DNA of 64,000 nucleotides, from NCBI RefSeq assembly GCF_009002475.1, contig NZ_AP019860.1:248001-312000 (forward strand), written 5' to 3'. The DNA is from Candidatus Uabimicrobium amorphum (lineage in GTDB: Bacteria > Planctomycetota > Uabimicrobiia > Uabimicrobiales > Uabimicrobiaceae). Made by a program: the position numbers and the translations under genes. Below, one piece after another: positions 19,260 through 28,359 of the stretch. Within the stretch, counting starts at the first letter, position 1. Each line of letters starts with the position of its first letter. Below the pieces are notes generated by a model. That model saw only the letters and a list, made by a program, of their open reading frames with translations, did not search any database and was not told the DNA's origin.

Positions 19260-19572
19260 ATTGCCTCCATATCTAGAAGTATTCTTTATTCTTCAAATAA
19301 TGTGTTGATAATTCATATTAACAAAAAATCATAGATTTAGACATGTAAATTTGTTAAAAAATTGATGTGAGTGTTTTTTTATGCGAAATTGCAAATTTGT
19401 TTCATATGCCAGAATGCAAATTTTGCTGTGGACTTGGAAACGGGTATCCAGTGGTATTTGAGGGAACGGGCGGACACTAGGTCCGCCCCTACAACGTACA
19501 GTGTACAAGATAGATGTACTTTATGCGTTGTGGAATTGGGTTTGAGATAGAACGCATTTTAGGTGTTGTGAT
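19260..19572. other. Intergenic region, 313 bp
   Basis: AT-rich sequence between two minus-strand genes. The only structure I see is the small GC-rich palindrome at 19468-19488. No coding signal or clear promoter was recognised. Confidence 0.5.
19468..19488. repeat. REP-like GC-rich palindrome
   Basis: GGGCGGAC-ACTAG-GTCCGCCC is an 8-bp perfect stem standing in AT-rich surroundings. The same type of 'taggggcggacct...gtccgcccc' palindrome is a common dispersed intergenic repeat in bacteria. Confidence 0.6.
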
Positions 19573-21516
19573 TTATGACAACACCTGTGATCTCACTGCA
19601 TTATTTTTGCGTAGTAAGGTGATAATACTCTTTTGTTGGTGATTGTGGGCGTCGTCAAGAGGCGTATTTCCCCAGCGGTCTTGGGCGTTGATGTTTACTC
19701 CGTGAGATATAAGTAACTCTGCTATGGCAATGTGTCCTTCGCAAGCCGCAAGATGTAGCGGGGTTCGCATATCGTAGTCGGCACCTCGTAGGCTTTTGCC
19801 TTTGGCGATCATATTTTGTAAAGAGGACATGTCTCCCATGCTGACCGCCCAAATAACACGTACAATGTCTTCTGAAAATAGTTCGCGTTCGTTTTCGTTT
19901 TGTAAATTTATGATATACTCTCCCTTGTGAAGAGCTTTATTTTTTTTGAGTAGCGCGACGATTTCTTCATGGTTATGATGTATCGCATCGTCAAGAGGTG
20001 TTCCTCCCCAGCGGTCTTGAACGTTGATGTTGACCTCTCGTTTGATGAGATACTCCACAATGTTCTTGCGCCCTTCGGCAGCGGCTAAGTGTAAAGGTGT
20101 TCTTTTGTCGTAGTCCATCCCGTTTAGGTCAATACCTCTTACTTCCAAACGTTGAATCGCCCCTAAATCTCCTTTGCTTGCCGCCCATATAAGTTCGTCT
20201 ATTTTTTGTGATTTTGTCTGAATGCGATCTAAGCGCGGATTTTTTTTCTGCGAAACGCCTGTCAGATTGTCGTAGTGATGAATATTAAATTTTTCCACGA
20301 GCCTTTTGCAAAATTCAATACCGCGAACACTATTCCCTAGTTGATCTATGCGTGGTGACCACGTACATATGCCCATTAAGTTGGGGACAACAATCATCAT
20401 CCCTCCTCCCACACCACTTTTTGTTGGGAGTCCAATGGTAAAGGTGTGTTCTCCCGAAAAATCATACATACCACAAGAAAACATAAGGGACAAGCAGTGT
20501 TGAACGGTTTTGGCACTAAATATACGTTCACCGTTTACGGGGCATATTCCACCATTGGCAAAAGTTGCTGCCACAGCGGCCATCATCTGTGCACTTGTTT
20601 CAATCGAGCAACTTTGGAAATAAAGTTCTAAAACTTCATTTAAGTTGACACCTTTGGGAAAAGCGTCATTCTCCAGCATTAACCAACCCAAAGCGCGGTT
20701 ACGGTGTCCGGTTTTGCTTTCGGATAAGTACACGGATTCATTAAAGTAAACTTTTTGATCACCGGCAAGCCGTGACCATGTGTTCATAATGTGCTGTAGC
20801 CGATCTTCAATCTTTAGGTCCGGACGTATGAGAGCGCAGGTCATCACCGCTCCGGCGTTAATCATTGGGTTATGGGGAAGTCCTTTGTCGTTAAAGGTGA
20901 TCTCGTTGAAACGACTACCACTAGGTTCGCGTCCCACATGGCGATGAACATTTTGTTCTCCATGCTCTTCTAAAGCTAAGCAGTAGCTAACGGTTTTGCA
21001 TATCGACTGTATGGAAAAATTTTTATCGGCATCACCAACCGCAAATTTTTGCCCATCGATCGTGCATACCGCAACGGCAAAATGATCTGGATGCACTCGG
21101 GATAGTTCTGGTATGTAGTTTGCGACCTGTCCATGATCATTTTTCTTCGTAGTATTGTAAATGTTGCGAATTTCGTTTGTGAAATCTCCAAAGTTTGGAA
21201 TCACCATATTGCCCTGTAATGCTTGCTCAATGAGTAGTATGTTCGGACGAATAATTTCACAGAAGCGCTGGTAGGAAATTTTGTCACTTTTTTTGTATGA
21301 GTTCAGTAGATCAAAGCATTCCTTTAAACGAAAGTCGTCTTCTAAAAGCCCTTGTCTGATAAGAAGATTTTTCAATTCCCACGGACAAATACGTCCTTGT
21401 TGTTTGATATCCAACGAAAGAAATAGTTGATACTCGCGTAAATCGGCATCTTTTGGTGGTGATAATTTCTTGTTGATGACCTTCGTTGTTTTCTTTATAG
21501 TTTTTTGTTTTACCAT
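19573..21516 (-). CDS. glsA: Glutaminase with EF-hand-like N-domain and duplicated ankyrin module (animal GLS-type architecture)
   Basis: A protein of 647 residues that hydrolyses L-glutamine to glutamate and ammonia. Residues 25-105 form an EF-hand-like helical domain (RLKECFDLL...YQRFCEII). The beta-lactamase-like glutaminase domain spans about 110-405, with the catalytic S-x-x-K as Ser171-I-C-Lys174 and with HNPMINAGA, ANGGICPVNGER, CGMYDFSGE and GLPTKSGVGGG. Two copies of an ankyrin block follow (about 430-525 and 545-640). Each contains DYD.RTPLHLAA.EG and QDRWG.TPLDDA. The order helical domain, glutaminase, ankyrins matches kidney-type glutaminase of animals, except that the ankyrin block is doubled. 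Ordinary bacterial GlsA is only about 310 residues. No strong ribosome-binding site is seen before the ATG. Confidence 0.93.
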   Translation of the reverse strand: MVKQKTIKKTTKVINKKLSPPKDADLREYQLFLSLDIKQQGRICPWELKNLLIRQGLLEDDFRLKECFDLLNSYKKSDKISYQRFCEIIRPNILLIEQALQGNMVIPNFGDFTNEIRNIYNTTKKNDHGQVANYIPELSRVHPDHFAVAVCTIDGQKFAVGDADKNFSIQSICKTVSYCLALEEHGEQNVHRHVGREPSGSRFNEITFNDKGLPHNPMINAGAVMTCALIRPDLKIEDRLQHIMNTWSRLAGDQKVYFNESVYLSESKTGHRNRALGWLMLENDAFPKGVNLNEVLELYFQSCSIETSAQMMAAVAATFANGGICPVNGERIFSAKTVQHCLSLMFSCGMYDFSGEHTFTIGLPTKSGVGGGMMIVVPNLMGICTWSPRIDQLGNSVRGIEFCKRLVEKFNIHHYDNLTGVSQKKNPRLDRIQTKSQKIDELIWAASKGDLGAIQRLEVRGIDLNGMDYDKRTPLHLAAAEGRKNIVEYLIKREVNINVQDRWGGTPLDDAIHHNHEEIVALLKKNKALHKGEYIINLQNENERELFSEDIVRVIWAVSMGDMSSLQNMIAKGKSLRGADYDMRTPLHLAACEGHIAIAELLISHGVNINAQDRWGNTPLDDAHNHQQKSIITLLRKNNAVRSQVLS

Positions 21517-21672
21517 AGTACATCTTATGTAAGAGAATTTGAATGAAAAATACGTAGAACAATCATATACGATTATGAAAATAAAAAAAATGATTATTTT
21601 ACTTTGGTGCGGGTGACTTGGGTGAGGAATTCGTTTTCATATTGGTGACTTGGGTAAGGAATTCGTTTTCAG

Positions 21673-21803
21673 ATTGGTGCCCTCACCATCGCAATTGTGG
21701 GATTTTATGATTGGGATTCGTTTTCCGTATTGGTGCCCTCACCATCGCAATTGTGGGATTTTATGATTGGGATTCGTTTTCCGTATTGGTGCCCTCACCA
21801 TCG
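21673..21803. repeat. 56-bp tandem direct repeat (2.3 copies)
   Basis: Two near-identical 56-bp units (21673-21728 and 21729-21784) and the first 19 bp of a third. Each begins ATTGGTGCCCTCACCATCG and ends GATTCGTTTTCCGT. They lie head-to-tail with no spacer, which excludes a CRISPR array. Confidence 0.85.
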
Positions 21804-21872
21804 AATGAGCAGTTACAGCTATCGCTGTAAGCTGCTATTCTCATACCTCTCCCACAGGGAGAGGTGTAATGC
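21785..21872 (-). repeat. Palindromic repeat element, copy 1 (minus orientation)
   Basis: Read on the minus strand: GC[AG]TTAC.CCTCTCCC, then a GGGAGAGG stem, then ATGAGAAT. A hairpin of arms AGCAGCTTACAGC / GCTGTAACTGCT around a GATA loop follows, then the end CGATGGTGAGGGCACCAAT. It has the same layout as copy 2 at 21995-22080, but the middle hairpin has a different sequence. Confidence 0.75.
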
Positions 21873-21994
21873 TTCTCTTTTGTAAAAAACAAAATTCACT
21901 GGAGTTGCGAATCAATAGCATGGTATTACTATTTTTATACAGTTACGGTTGCACAAGCGGCAGCACAAAACAACACAATAAGATCAATTAAGAC

Positions 21995-22080
21995 GCGTTA
22001 CGCCTCTCCCGTGGGAGAGGCATGAGAATTAAAGTTTTTAGCGAAGCTAAAAACTTTAATTCGATGGTGAGGGCACCAAT
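21995..22080 (+). repeat. Palindromic repeat element, copy 2 (plus orientation)
   Basis: GCGTTACGCCTCTCCC, GGGAGAGG, ATGAGAAT, then a perfect hairpin TAAAGTTTTTAGC-GAA-GCTAAAAACTTTA, then CGATGGTGAGGGCACCAAT. The conserved ends match copy 1. The hairpin arms do not match copy 1 but still pair with each other. Confidence 0.8.
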
Positions 22081-22242
22081 ATGAAAACGAATTCCTTACC
22101 CAATTCACCAACTATTCGATGGTGAGGGCACCAATCTGAAAACGAATTCCTACAACACTCCCCAAAAAAAATCCAACCTTTTTGGCATTTGCGGTACTAC
22201 GTATACAAATAATAAAAACTAATGAGAGAATAGGATGGAATT

Positions 22243-23460
22243 ATGAGAGCTATAATTTTGACGATGCTATTTATAAACGTTGTTTGCGCACAACAAGTGC
22301 ATTTTTTTGATCTCGTAGAAGTTTTGAAAAAAGATAGTGCCTTTATTCGCGGAGTGGAGAAGCTCAAAAAATGGAAATCCTCTCAAGAGGAAAAGCCTTC
22401 TCCTGGAAAAACCGTTGAGGAAATCTACCACCTATTGAGTAAGAATACCAAGCGTGAAATTCATTTTGCCGTTGCGCCACAAACACCTATTGCGTGGGCT
22501 GCAAATCCGTTACGTCTAAAAAAGGATTTTGCGACAAACGGCCTTTTTCGAATTCATCCACTCGATAAGAAAAATACTTACGGAACTTTTACATTAACCA
22601 AAACGTGTTTGCAAGATGTCGCCATTCCGTGGGACACATTTATGCAGTTTTTTCAATTGTATTTGGAAGACATCAAAAAACAAAGAGACAATAGCGCTGC
22701 GCCAACAAAATATTCTTCTGTAGGTAAAGACTTTTTTGCGCGTTTTGCGCATGATCTTCCCCATACGTACAATCATTTTACTAGATATGTAAATGTCGAA
22801 GATCGTTTAGTCACAACTAATCTAGACAAAGTTCATTTGCGTTTTACACCTAAAAACAAAGCCATTTCTCATAAGTATCCACAATGGGGGGAATCGTTAC
22901 AAAAGATCGCCGCGATAGATATAAAGTTCACTTTAGTGTCAAAAGAAAATAATGAGACACTCGCAATGTGGCACTGGAATAAGAAAAATAGAGCTTTGGA
23001 TTTCAAATGTGACTTGTCTCAACGCCTACCGAGCAAGATGTTATTGAAAATTGACTTGGATTTTTACCGTTCGGGAATTGGCATTCAAATTGAAGACTTC
23101 TGTATTCACCTATCTTTTACACACAACAGTAAGCATACTTATTTGGGAGCTAAGATTAAAGAGGTGCCAAAAAAAATTAAGATGTCTGGCTTTTGGAGTT
23201 TCTTCTTTTCTCCTAACGATTTGACGAAGTTTTTTGAAACACTGACTTACATGAATAACAACAGAGGTAGCGAGATCCGCATCTTTCATTTTGGTGAAAA
23301 ACACAATAAATATCTACAATGTGAAGTGTATGCAAGTTTGAGAGGTTCTGCGCGCCTTGGGAAAAAAAAGGCATCGCCAAAAAAGAAAAGTTTATTTCGG
23401 CGCGACGGAATGCGCGCTGTTGTTAAAGACTACCAAGTATATGTAAACCGCGAAGGCTAA
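22243..23460 (+). CDS. Secreted hypothetical protein
   Basis: A 405-residue protein with an N-terminal signal peptide (about 1-16, MLFINVVCA) and a mature part without membrane segments. It is Lys-rich with many Phe/His/Tyr and ends in a very basic segment (KKKASPKKKSLF, about 373-385). No known domain is recognised. The pattern of alternating strands in residues 80-350 suggests a beta-rich periplasmic protein. It lies just right of the palindromic repeat cluster and converges with the large WD40 kinase, 38 bp apart. Confidence 0.7.
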   Translation: MRAIILTMLFINVVCAQQVHFFDLVEVLKKDSAFIRGVEKLKKWKSSQEEKPSPGKTVEEIYHLLSKNTKREIHFAVAPQTPIAWAANPLRLKKDFATNGLFRIHPLDKKNTYGTFTLTKTCLQDVAIPWDTFMQFFQLYLEDIKKQRDNSAAPTKYSSVGKDFFARFAHDLPHTYNHFTRYVNVEDRLVTTNLDKVHLRFTPKNKAISHKYPQWGESLQKIAAIDIKFTLVSKENNETLAMWHWNKKNRALDFKCDLSQRLPSKMLLKIDLDFYRSGIGIQIEDFCIHLSFTHNSKHTYLGAKIKEVPKKIKMSGFWSFFFSPNDLTKFFETLTYMNNNRGSEIRIFHFGEKHNKYLQCEVYASLRGSARLGKKKASPKKKSLFRRDGMRAVVKDYQVYVNREG

Positions 23461-23480
23461 AGCGATAGCGCCATTTTTTT
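23455..23480 (+). terminator. Possible terminator
   Basis: GGCTA / TAGC-GCC can pair across the stop codon and is followed by ATTTTTTTATTT. The stem is short with a bulge, so support is modest. Confidence 0.3.
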
Positions 23481-23498
23481 ATTTGTAGATCGCAATTA

Positions 23499-26400
23499 TT
23501 ATTTCATCTTACGCAAAATAGCTTGCGCTTTTTGGTTACTTTCATCGATGAGAAGCGCTATCTCATAATAGTGTTTTGCGTTGTCTTTGCTGGCCATTCT
23601 TTCGGCAATATTTGCGTAGCGTTCGGATAAAATGGCACATAGCTTGGGAAATTGGAGACGAATTTGTGGGACAATGGCGGGATCTATACGCAAGCTCACC
23701 TCTAAACAGTCCACTGCTAGCTGTGGATGCTGTGGTGCGTATTTGTGTGCTTGTTGCAGATATTTGTCTCTTAGAGTTTTATCAAAAGCAAATGGCTTAT
23801 TCCATAACCAGGCAGTGCGTTGTTGGTACTCTAGTTGTAACGTTTCCCCTACGCGAAATTGAAACAACTCCTTTGTGAGGTTGTGATGGGGATTTTGTAG
23901 AGCTTGCAAAATGACATCTGCGGAGATGTTGTGGTGAATAAATGAACGCTGTGTTGGAGGAATATATGTGGTTGTTGCAATGATATCTCTTAGATAAAGA
24001 GGAACCTGGACCACCGCACGGTGTTTTGTTTGTTGAAGACGCCAGTGACGTATGGTTTTATCTTCGCCCATCGAGATGATAATAGGCTTGTGAGACGGAA
24101 AAATAATAGACATTACCGTGTGCAAATGACCTTTGATTTCATTTTCCAAAATACCCGTTTGCGCATTCCATAAGCGTATGGTCTTATCATAAGAACTGGA
24201 GGCAAGGATTTTGCTATCCTTGCTAAAGGCAATGTCCGTTAGGAATCCTTGGTGACCACGTAACACTTTTTTGGTGCGTTTTTCCAAGTCCCATATGTAG
24301 GCATTCTTACTCGCAGAATACGCTAATTTTTTGCCATCGGGACTAAATAGTACATAGATGGTAATGCGGTCTTTTTCATCGATGTTTTCTAAAATTTCTC
24401 CGGTATTTACATCCCAAATTTTTACACTGCGATCTTCTGATGCGGAAGCCAACAGTTTGCTGTCGGGACTAAACACGATGCGATAGATCGAAAGCTGGTG
24501 ACCTTGTAAGCGGCGTAGTTGTTTTCCTGTGGAAATATCCCACAAAATAATGCTACGATCTTTTGAGGAAGAGGCTAAAAATTTACCGTTTGGTGAGAAC
24601 GCCACCGACCACACGGGAGCGTCATGTCCTTTAAGAGTGCGGGAAATTTTTTGTTGCTGTGTATCAAAAATGCGAACGCAGTTGTCTATGTTGGCCAAGG
24701 CCACGAAACGACCGTCTCTAGAGTAAGACATCCCATATGCTTCAATGGGAGATGTAAATAGTTTTTTTATGGTACTCTTTGTCGCGTCGTACAAACTAAC
24801 GGTACGTAATTCCTGCAACATCGCGTATATGTTACTATTCTCGGTAGGACAAAGAAATACGCCTAATGTAGATAGAGCCTGTCTGTGTTGCTGCATGTAG
24901 GGCAAATCCCACATTTTTACAATGCCTTGTTGGTCGCCACTAATGATTTTGTTTTGTTGTGGATGAAAATCAATCGAGTTTATCCATGCATAGCTAGAAA
25001 AGCGGTGTAGTTGCACTTTGTCGTGGACACTCCATACACGGATGCTTTGGTCATCGGAACAAGATGCGATGAAATTTCCTGTTGCATCAAAGGTGACATC
25101 ATTTATCGAACCTAGATGTCCGCTTATTTCTGAGATGTTTTCCTTGCCAGAAACGTCATAGACGAATATAGATTTACTTTCTCCTCCGTAGGCGACTTTG
25201 TCTCCTTGGGGACTAAATTTTACGGATACAAACGCAAAAGATTCAAGCGAGTACTCTACTTTTCTTATTTCTTTGTCGTTTTCTAAATCCCAAATACGCA
25301 TGGAACGATCTTCTGAAACAGAAGCAATTGTATTATTGTTTGGGTGGAAGTCTATATCCCATACTATGTCTTTGTGCAGACGAATTGTTTTATATTTTTT
25401 ACCTGAAGAAAGGTGCCAGACGTCAATATTGCCGTTTTGCGAAGAAGAAGCGACAAGCGAGTTATCAAAATTAAAGGCAACACTTGTTGGACTTTCTTGT
25501 TTTAGGGTGTACAGAATTTTTTTTTGTTGCCAATTCCAAATGTGAATTTTTTTGTCTGTTACCGTGGCCAGTAATTTACCATTTGGCGAGAAAGCGCAGC
25601 TGTAAACATAACTGTTGTGTGCTAACACAATTATTGACTCTCCGGAGAACGAATCTAATATGCGAACAGTTCCATCGTAAGAAGAACTCGCAAGTAATTT
25701 TCCCTTGGGGTGAAAAACTACTTGGGCAATGGTGTTGGTATGACCATTTTTTTCGTGTAGAGCTTTTCCTGTTTTTAGATTCCAAAGTTGGATGTCGTTT
25801 GCGAGTGAAGCGCTCAACAGGTGTTTGTCGTCATCGGAAATGTCGATAGACGATACCGGCATTTTCCCCGATTGTAAGATGTGATGCAAACCACGACTTG
25901 AAGTGTCGTACACCAATATTTCTCCGTTGTCGCAAGCACAGACAAAGAAGTCATTTTGATGTGAAAATATTAGTTTTTTTACCGAACTTCTTGTTTTCCA
26001 TGTATGCCGTTTTTCCATTTGCGGAAAAGACCATAGGTGAATTTCATCCTGTGCTGCCGATACAAGCATTTTCCCTGAATGGTGAAAGTGTAAACTTGTG
26101 ATAAACGCGTCGTGACCGACGATTTGTTTTTGTAATTTTTGCTGATCAATGTTTGCTAGATGGATTCTATTTTCTACGGCAGTGACTAGATATTGGTTAT
26201 GTGGATCAAAGGTTGCTGCGGAGACTTTCTTTGAATAGGCGAACTGCGCTACTTTTTTATGCGAGGACATGTGCCAAATTTGGCATGAGCCATTTTTACC
26301 ACCGGCAGCAATCCATTGTCCATCAGGAGAAATGGCCAGAGAAGAAACAAAGTCGTTGAGAACCAAGAGCGTAATAGCACTTTGCTTTTGTGCGTGCCAT

Positions 26401-28223
26401 AGCGAAATTTGATCATCGTTAGCGGCAAAAGCAAATATTGGTTGGTTAGGATGACTGACCAAGTGTTCAATGTCTTTATGATGAGCGGTTATTTGATGTA
26501 ATTTTTTTCCGGTATATCTACCATAAAAAGAAATATTTCCATCCCAACGTCCACATAAAATATTTTCTCCACAGAAGGCTACCTGCAGTGATGCCTCTTC
26601 GTAGTCCGTGGTTTTTGAAGAAGAGTATTCTTCGCGAACAGGTGCTACTCCGAAATAGTTGGTTTCCCATAAAATGCCATTGCGCTGTAAAGCAACGCGA
26701 ACTAAATCTTGTGCTTCGCCGACGATTTTTTGTTTATCCTCTCCACTATATTCTTTTACCATTTCGATGGCTGTACTGGCCATGGCACCACATTTTTGCC
26801 ACTTTTGCTGTTCGTCTTGAGAACGCAAATATTCTTTTGCTTTTGCCAAGGTGATTTTTGCCAAACGAAATACCGTGTTGCGACGATCTTGCTGTGCTTT
26901 TGTCTTTTCCGCCAGGGTTTTTTCCCATTGAATATAAGTACTCCATGCCCCCAGTATGATGCTTATCAAGACTAACAATGTGGTGACTGTAAGAGTACGG
27001 TGACGCCGTATAAATTTAACGGCTAAGGTTGTGACTGTTGCTGGTTTGGCGATAATGGGCCTATTGTGGATAAAATTTTGTAAATCTTCGGCAAATTGCT
27101 GCGCTGTTTTATAGCGTTTTTCTGGTTTTTTCTCCAAGCACTTTAGGCATATGGCTTCTAGTTCCACGGGAATGTCAGGGTTAAGACGCCGTGGCAAAAT
27201 AGGGTCGCGATTGAGTACTTGAAAAAGTATGTTGTAGTGATTTTCTCCGACAAACGGTGGGTGTTCGACGAGAAGTTGGTACAAAATAGCTCCCAGAGAG
27301 TAAACATCTGTACGCACATCGACCTTGGAACCGTTCGCTTGTTCCGGTGACATGTAGGCAGGCGTACCCATAGAATCACCTGTACGCGATAAATCGTCAT
27401 TACTATGGACAATTTTTGCGAGTCCAAAGTCCATGACTTTCACCTCTCCTGTTTTTGCTACCATGACGTTTGTCGGTTTTAAATCGCGATGGACAATGCC
27501 CTCCTGATGAGCATAGTGAATCGCTTGGGCAATTGTTATGGTGATATGGATGATTTCCTTGAAAGAGGGGTTGGTACGCGCGGCATAACTTTTTAGAGTT
27601 TCTCCATTGATAAAATCCATGGTGAAAAATACGAAATTTTTTTCGTGGTTTATATCGTGTAGTGCAACGATGTTAGGATGATGAAGTTTTGCGGTCGCTT
27701 TGGCTTCACGTAAAAATCTTTGTACACGCTGAGGATGTGACTCACTACCTTCGAGAAGTACTTTGAGAGCGACGTTGCGATCGAGTTTGGGGTCGAAAAC
27801 TTTATACACTTTACCCATACCACCACGACCTATTTCTTCTTTTACCACATAACGACCTATTTGTTTTTTTGTTTGTCGCACGATTTTTCGTGGCGTTACC
27901 AGTATGCGTTCGTTGGGGACAAGAAGTTCTTCCAAGGTAACATCTTCACTAAATACGGTTTTATTTTTTAACTTACGCGAAATGCTGCTTTGGATTTGGT
28001 ACGCTTGTTTTAAAGTTTTGTCAAGTTCTAGAGCACGCGCAATATCTTCTTGGGCTTTTTTCCACATTTTTTGTTTGTAGTAGAGCATGCCGCGGCGCAT
28101 GATAAATTTTGCGTTTTTTGGTTCTTGCTCAATGATTTTATTAATAATTTCTACAGACTTTTTCCAGTTGTGGTCTACCGTGTATTTGTTGTAAAGCTCT
28201 TTTAATTTGCGAATGTTACTCAT
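23499..28223 (-). CDS. TPR - Ser/Thr kinase - WD40 (about 20 repeats) transmembrane protein
   Basis: A protein of 1574 residues. I place the start at 28223 (MSNIRK...) because AAGGA lies 8 bases upstream. An in-frame ATG 12 codons earlier has no such site. The N-terminus has two or three TPR units (about 8-85). The kinase domain is at about 123-390 with EEIGRGGMGKVYK (129-141), Lys154, HRDLKPTNV, DFGLAK and GTPAYMSPEQ. A membrane helix sits near 415-437. From about 520 to 1395 I count about 20 WD40 units, many ending IWD or LWD (for example GHDAPVWSVAFSPNGKF). That is enough for about three seven-bladed propellers. The C-terminal part (about 1400-1574) is helical and TPR-like. Likely role: a signalling kinase with a very large binding platform. 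Confidence 0.95.
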   Translation of the reverse strand: MSNIRKLKELYNKYTVDHNWKKSVEIINKIIEQEPKNAKFIMRRGMLYYKQKMWKKAQEDIARALELDKTLKQAYQIQSSISRKLKNKTVFSEDVTLEELLVPNERILVTPRKIVRQTKKQIGRYVVKEEIGRGGMGKVYKVFDPKLDRNVALKVLLEGSESHPQRVQRFLREAKATAKLHHPNIVALHDINHEKNFVFFTMDFINGETLKSYAARTNPSFKEIIHITITIAQAIHYAHQEGIVHRDLKPTNVMVAKTGEVKVMDFGLAKIVHSNDDLSRTGDSMGTPAYMSPEQANGSKVDVRTDVYSLGAILYQLLVEHPPFVGENHYNILFQVLNRDPILPRRLNPDIPVELEAICLKCLEKKPEKRYKTAQQFAEDLQNFIHNRPIIAKPATVTTLAVKFIRRHRTLTVTTLLVLISIILGAWSTYIQWEKTLAEKTKAQQDRRNTVFRLAKITLAKAKEYLRSQDEQQKWQKCGAMASTAIEMVKEYSGEDKQKIVGEAQDLVRVALQRNGILWETNYFGVAPVREEYSSSKTTDYEEASLQVAFCGENILCGRWDGNISFYGRYTGKKLHQITAHHKDIEHLVSHPNQPIFAFAANDDQISLWHAQKQSAITLLVLNDFVSSLAISPDGQWIAAGGKNGSCQIWHMSSHKKVAQFAYSKKVSAATFDPHNQYLVTAVENRIHLANIDQQKLQKQIVGHDAFITSLHFHHSGKMLVSAAQDEIHLWSFPQMEKRHTWKTRSSVKKLIFSHQNDFFVCACDNGEILVYDTSSRGLHHILQSGKMPVSSIDISDDDKHLLSASLANDIQLWNLKTGKALHEKNGHTNTIAQVVFHPKGKLLASSSYDGTVRILDSFSGESIIVLAHNSYVYSCAFSPNGKLLATVTDKKIHIWNWQQKKILYTLKQESPTSVAFNFDNSLVASSSQNGNIDVWHLSSGKKYKTIRLHKDIVWDIDFHPNNNTIASVSEDRSMRIWDLENDKEIRKVEYSLESFAFVSVKFSPQGDKVAYGGESKSIFVYDVSGKENISEISGHLGSINDVTFDATGNFIASCSDDQSIRVWSVHDKVQLHRFSSYAWINSIDFHPQQNKIISGDQQGIVKMWDLPYMQQHRQALSTLGVFLCPTENSNIYAMLQELRTVSLYDATKSTIKKLFTSPIEAYGMSYSRDGRFVALANIDNCVRIFDTQQQKISRTLKGHDAPVWSVAFSPNGKFLASSSKDRSIILWDISTGKQLRRLQGHQLSIYRIVFSPDSKLLASASEDRSVKIWDVNTGEILENIDEKDRITIYVLFSPDGKKLAYSASKNAYIWDLEKRTKKVLRGHQGFLTDIAFSKDSKILASSSYDKTIRLWNAQTGILENEIKGHLHTVMSIIFPSHKPIIISMGEDKTIRHWRLQQTKHRAVVQVPLYLRDIIATTTYIPPTQRSFIHHNISADVILQALQNPHHNLTKELFQFRVGETLQLEYQQRTAWLWNKPFAFDKTLRDKYLQQAHKYAPQHPQLAVDCLEVSLRIDPAIVPQIRLQFPKLCAILSERYANIAERMASKDNAKHYYEIALLIDESNQKAQAILRKMK

Positions 28224-28359
28224 AGAACTTTCCTTATGTGTGGATGGTAAAATTTGCATAATCTTTTATATCATAGTCAAAATTTATTGATTTTACAACG
28301 TCCTACTACTAACATTTCTGTATCGATTATCAAAAGATTCAAAACGAATGGTGGATGTT

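Larger units (their letters stand above)
21604..22150. repeat. MITE-like palindromic repeat cluster
   Basis: The left part (21604-21872) and right part (21995-22150) are mirror images. GGAATTCGTTTTCA[TG]ATTGGTG with CCCTCACCATCG on the left is matched on the right by CGATGGTGAGGGCACCAAT followed by GAAAACGAATTCC, twice (22062-22095 and 22117-22150). About 120 bp of unrelated sequence separates the halves. No transposase is encoded, so this is a non-autonomous repeat. Confidence 0.8.
21517..22242. other. Intergenic region of 726 bp filled with direct and inverted repeats
   Basis: No gene is supported here. The region holds tandem 56-bp direct repeats, two oppositely oriented copies of a palindromic element, and outer copies of a 'ggaattcgttttca' motif. 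The sub-features are listed separately. Confidence 0.8.

Noticed and set aside
21673..21803. CRISPR-like tandem repeats
   Set aside because: The 56-bp units join directly without spacers and share ends with the palindromic repeat elements nearby.
21604..22150. Insertion sequence
   Set aside because: Inverted symmetry is present, but no transposase frame exists between the arms.
28224..28259. Earlier ATG for the WD40 kinase
   Set aside because: No ribosome-binding site, whereas AAGGA precedes the ATG at 28223.
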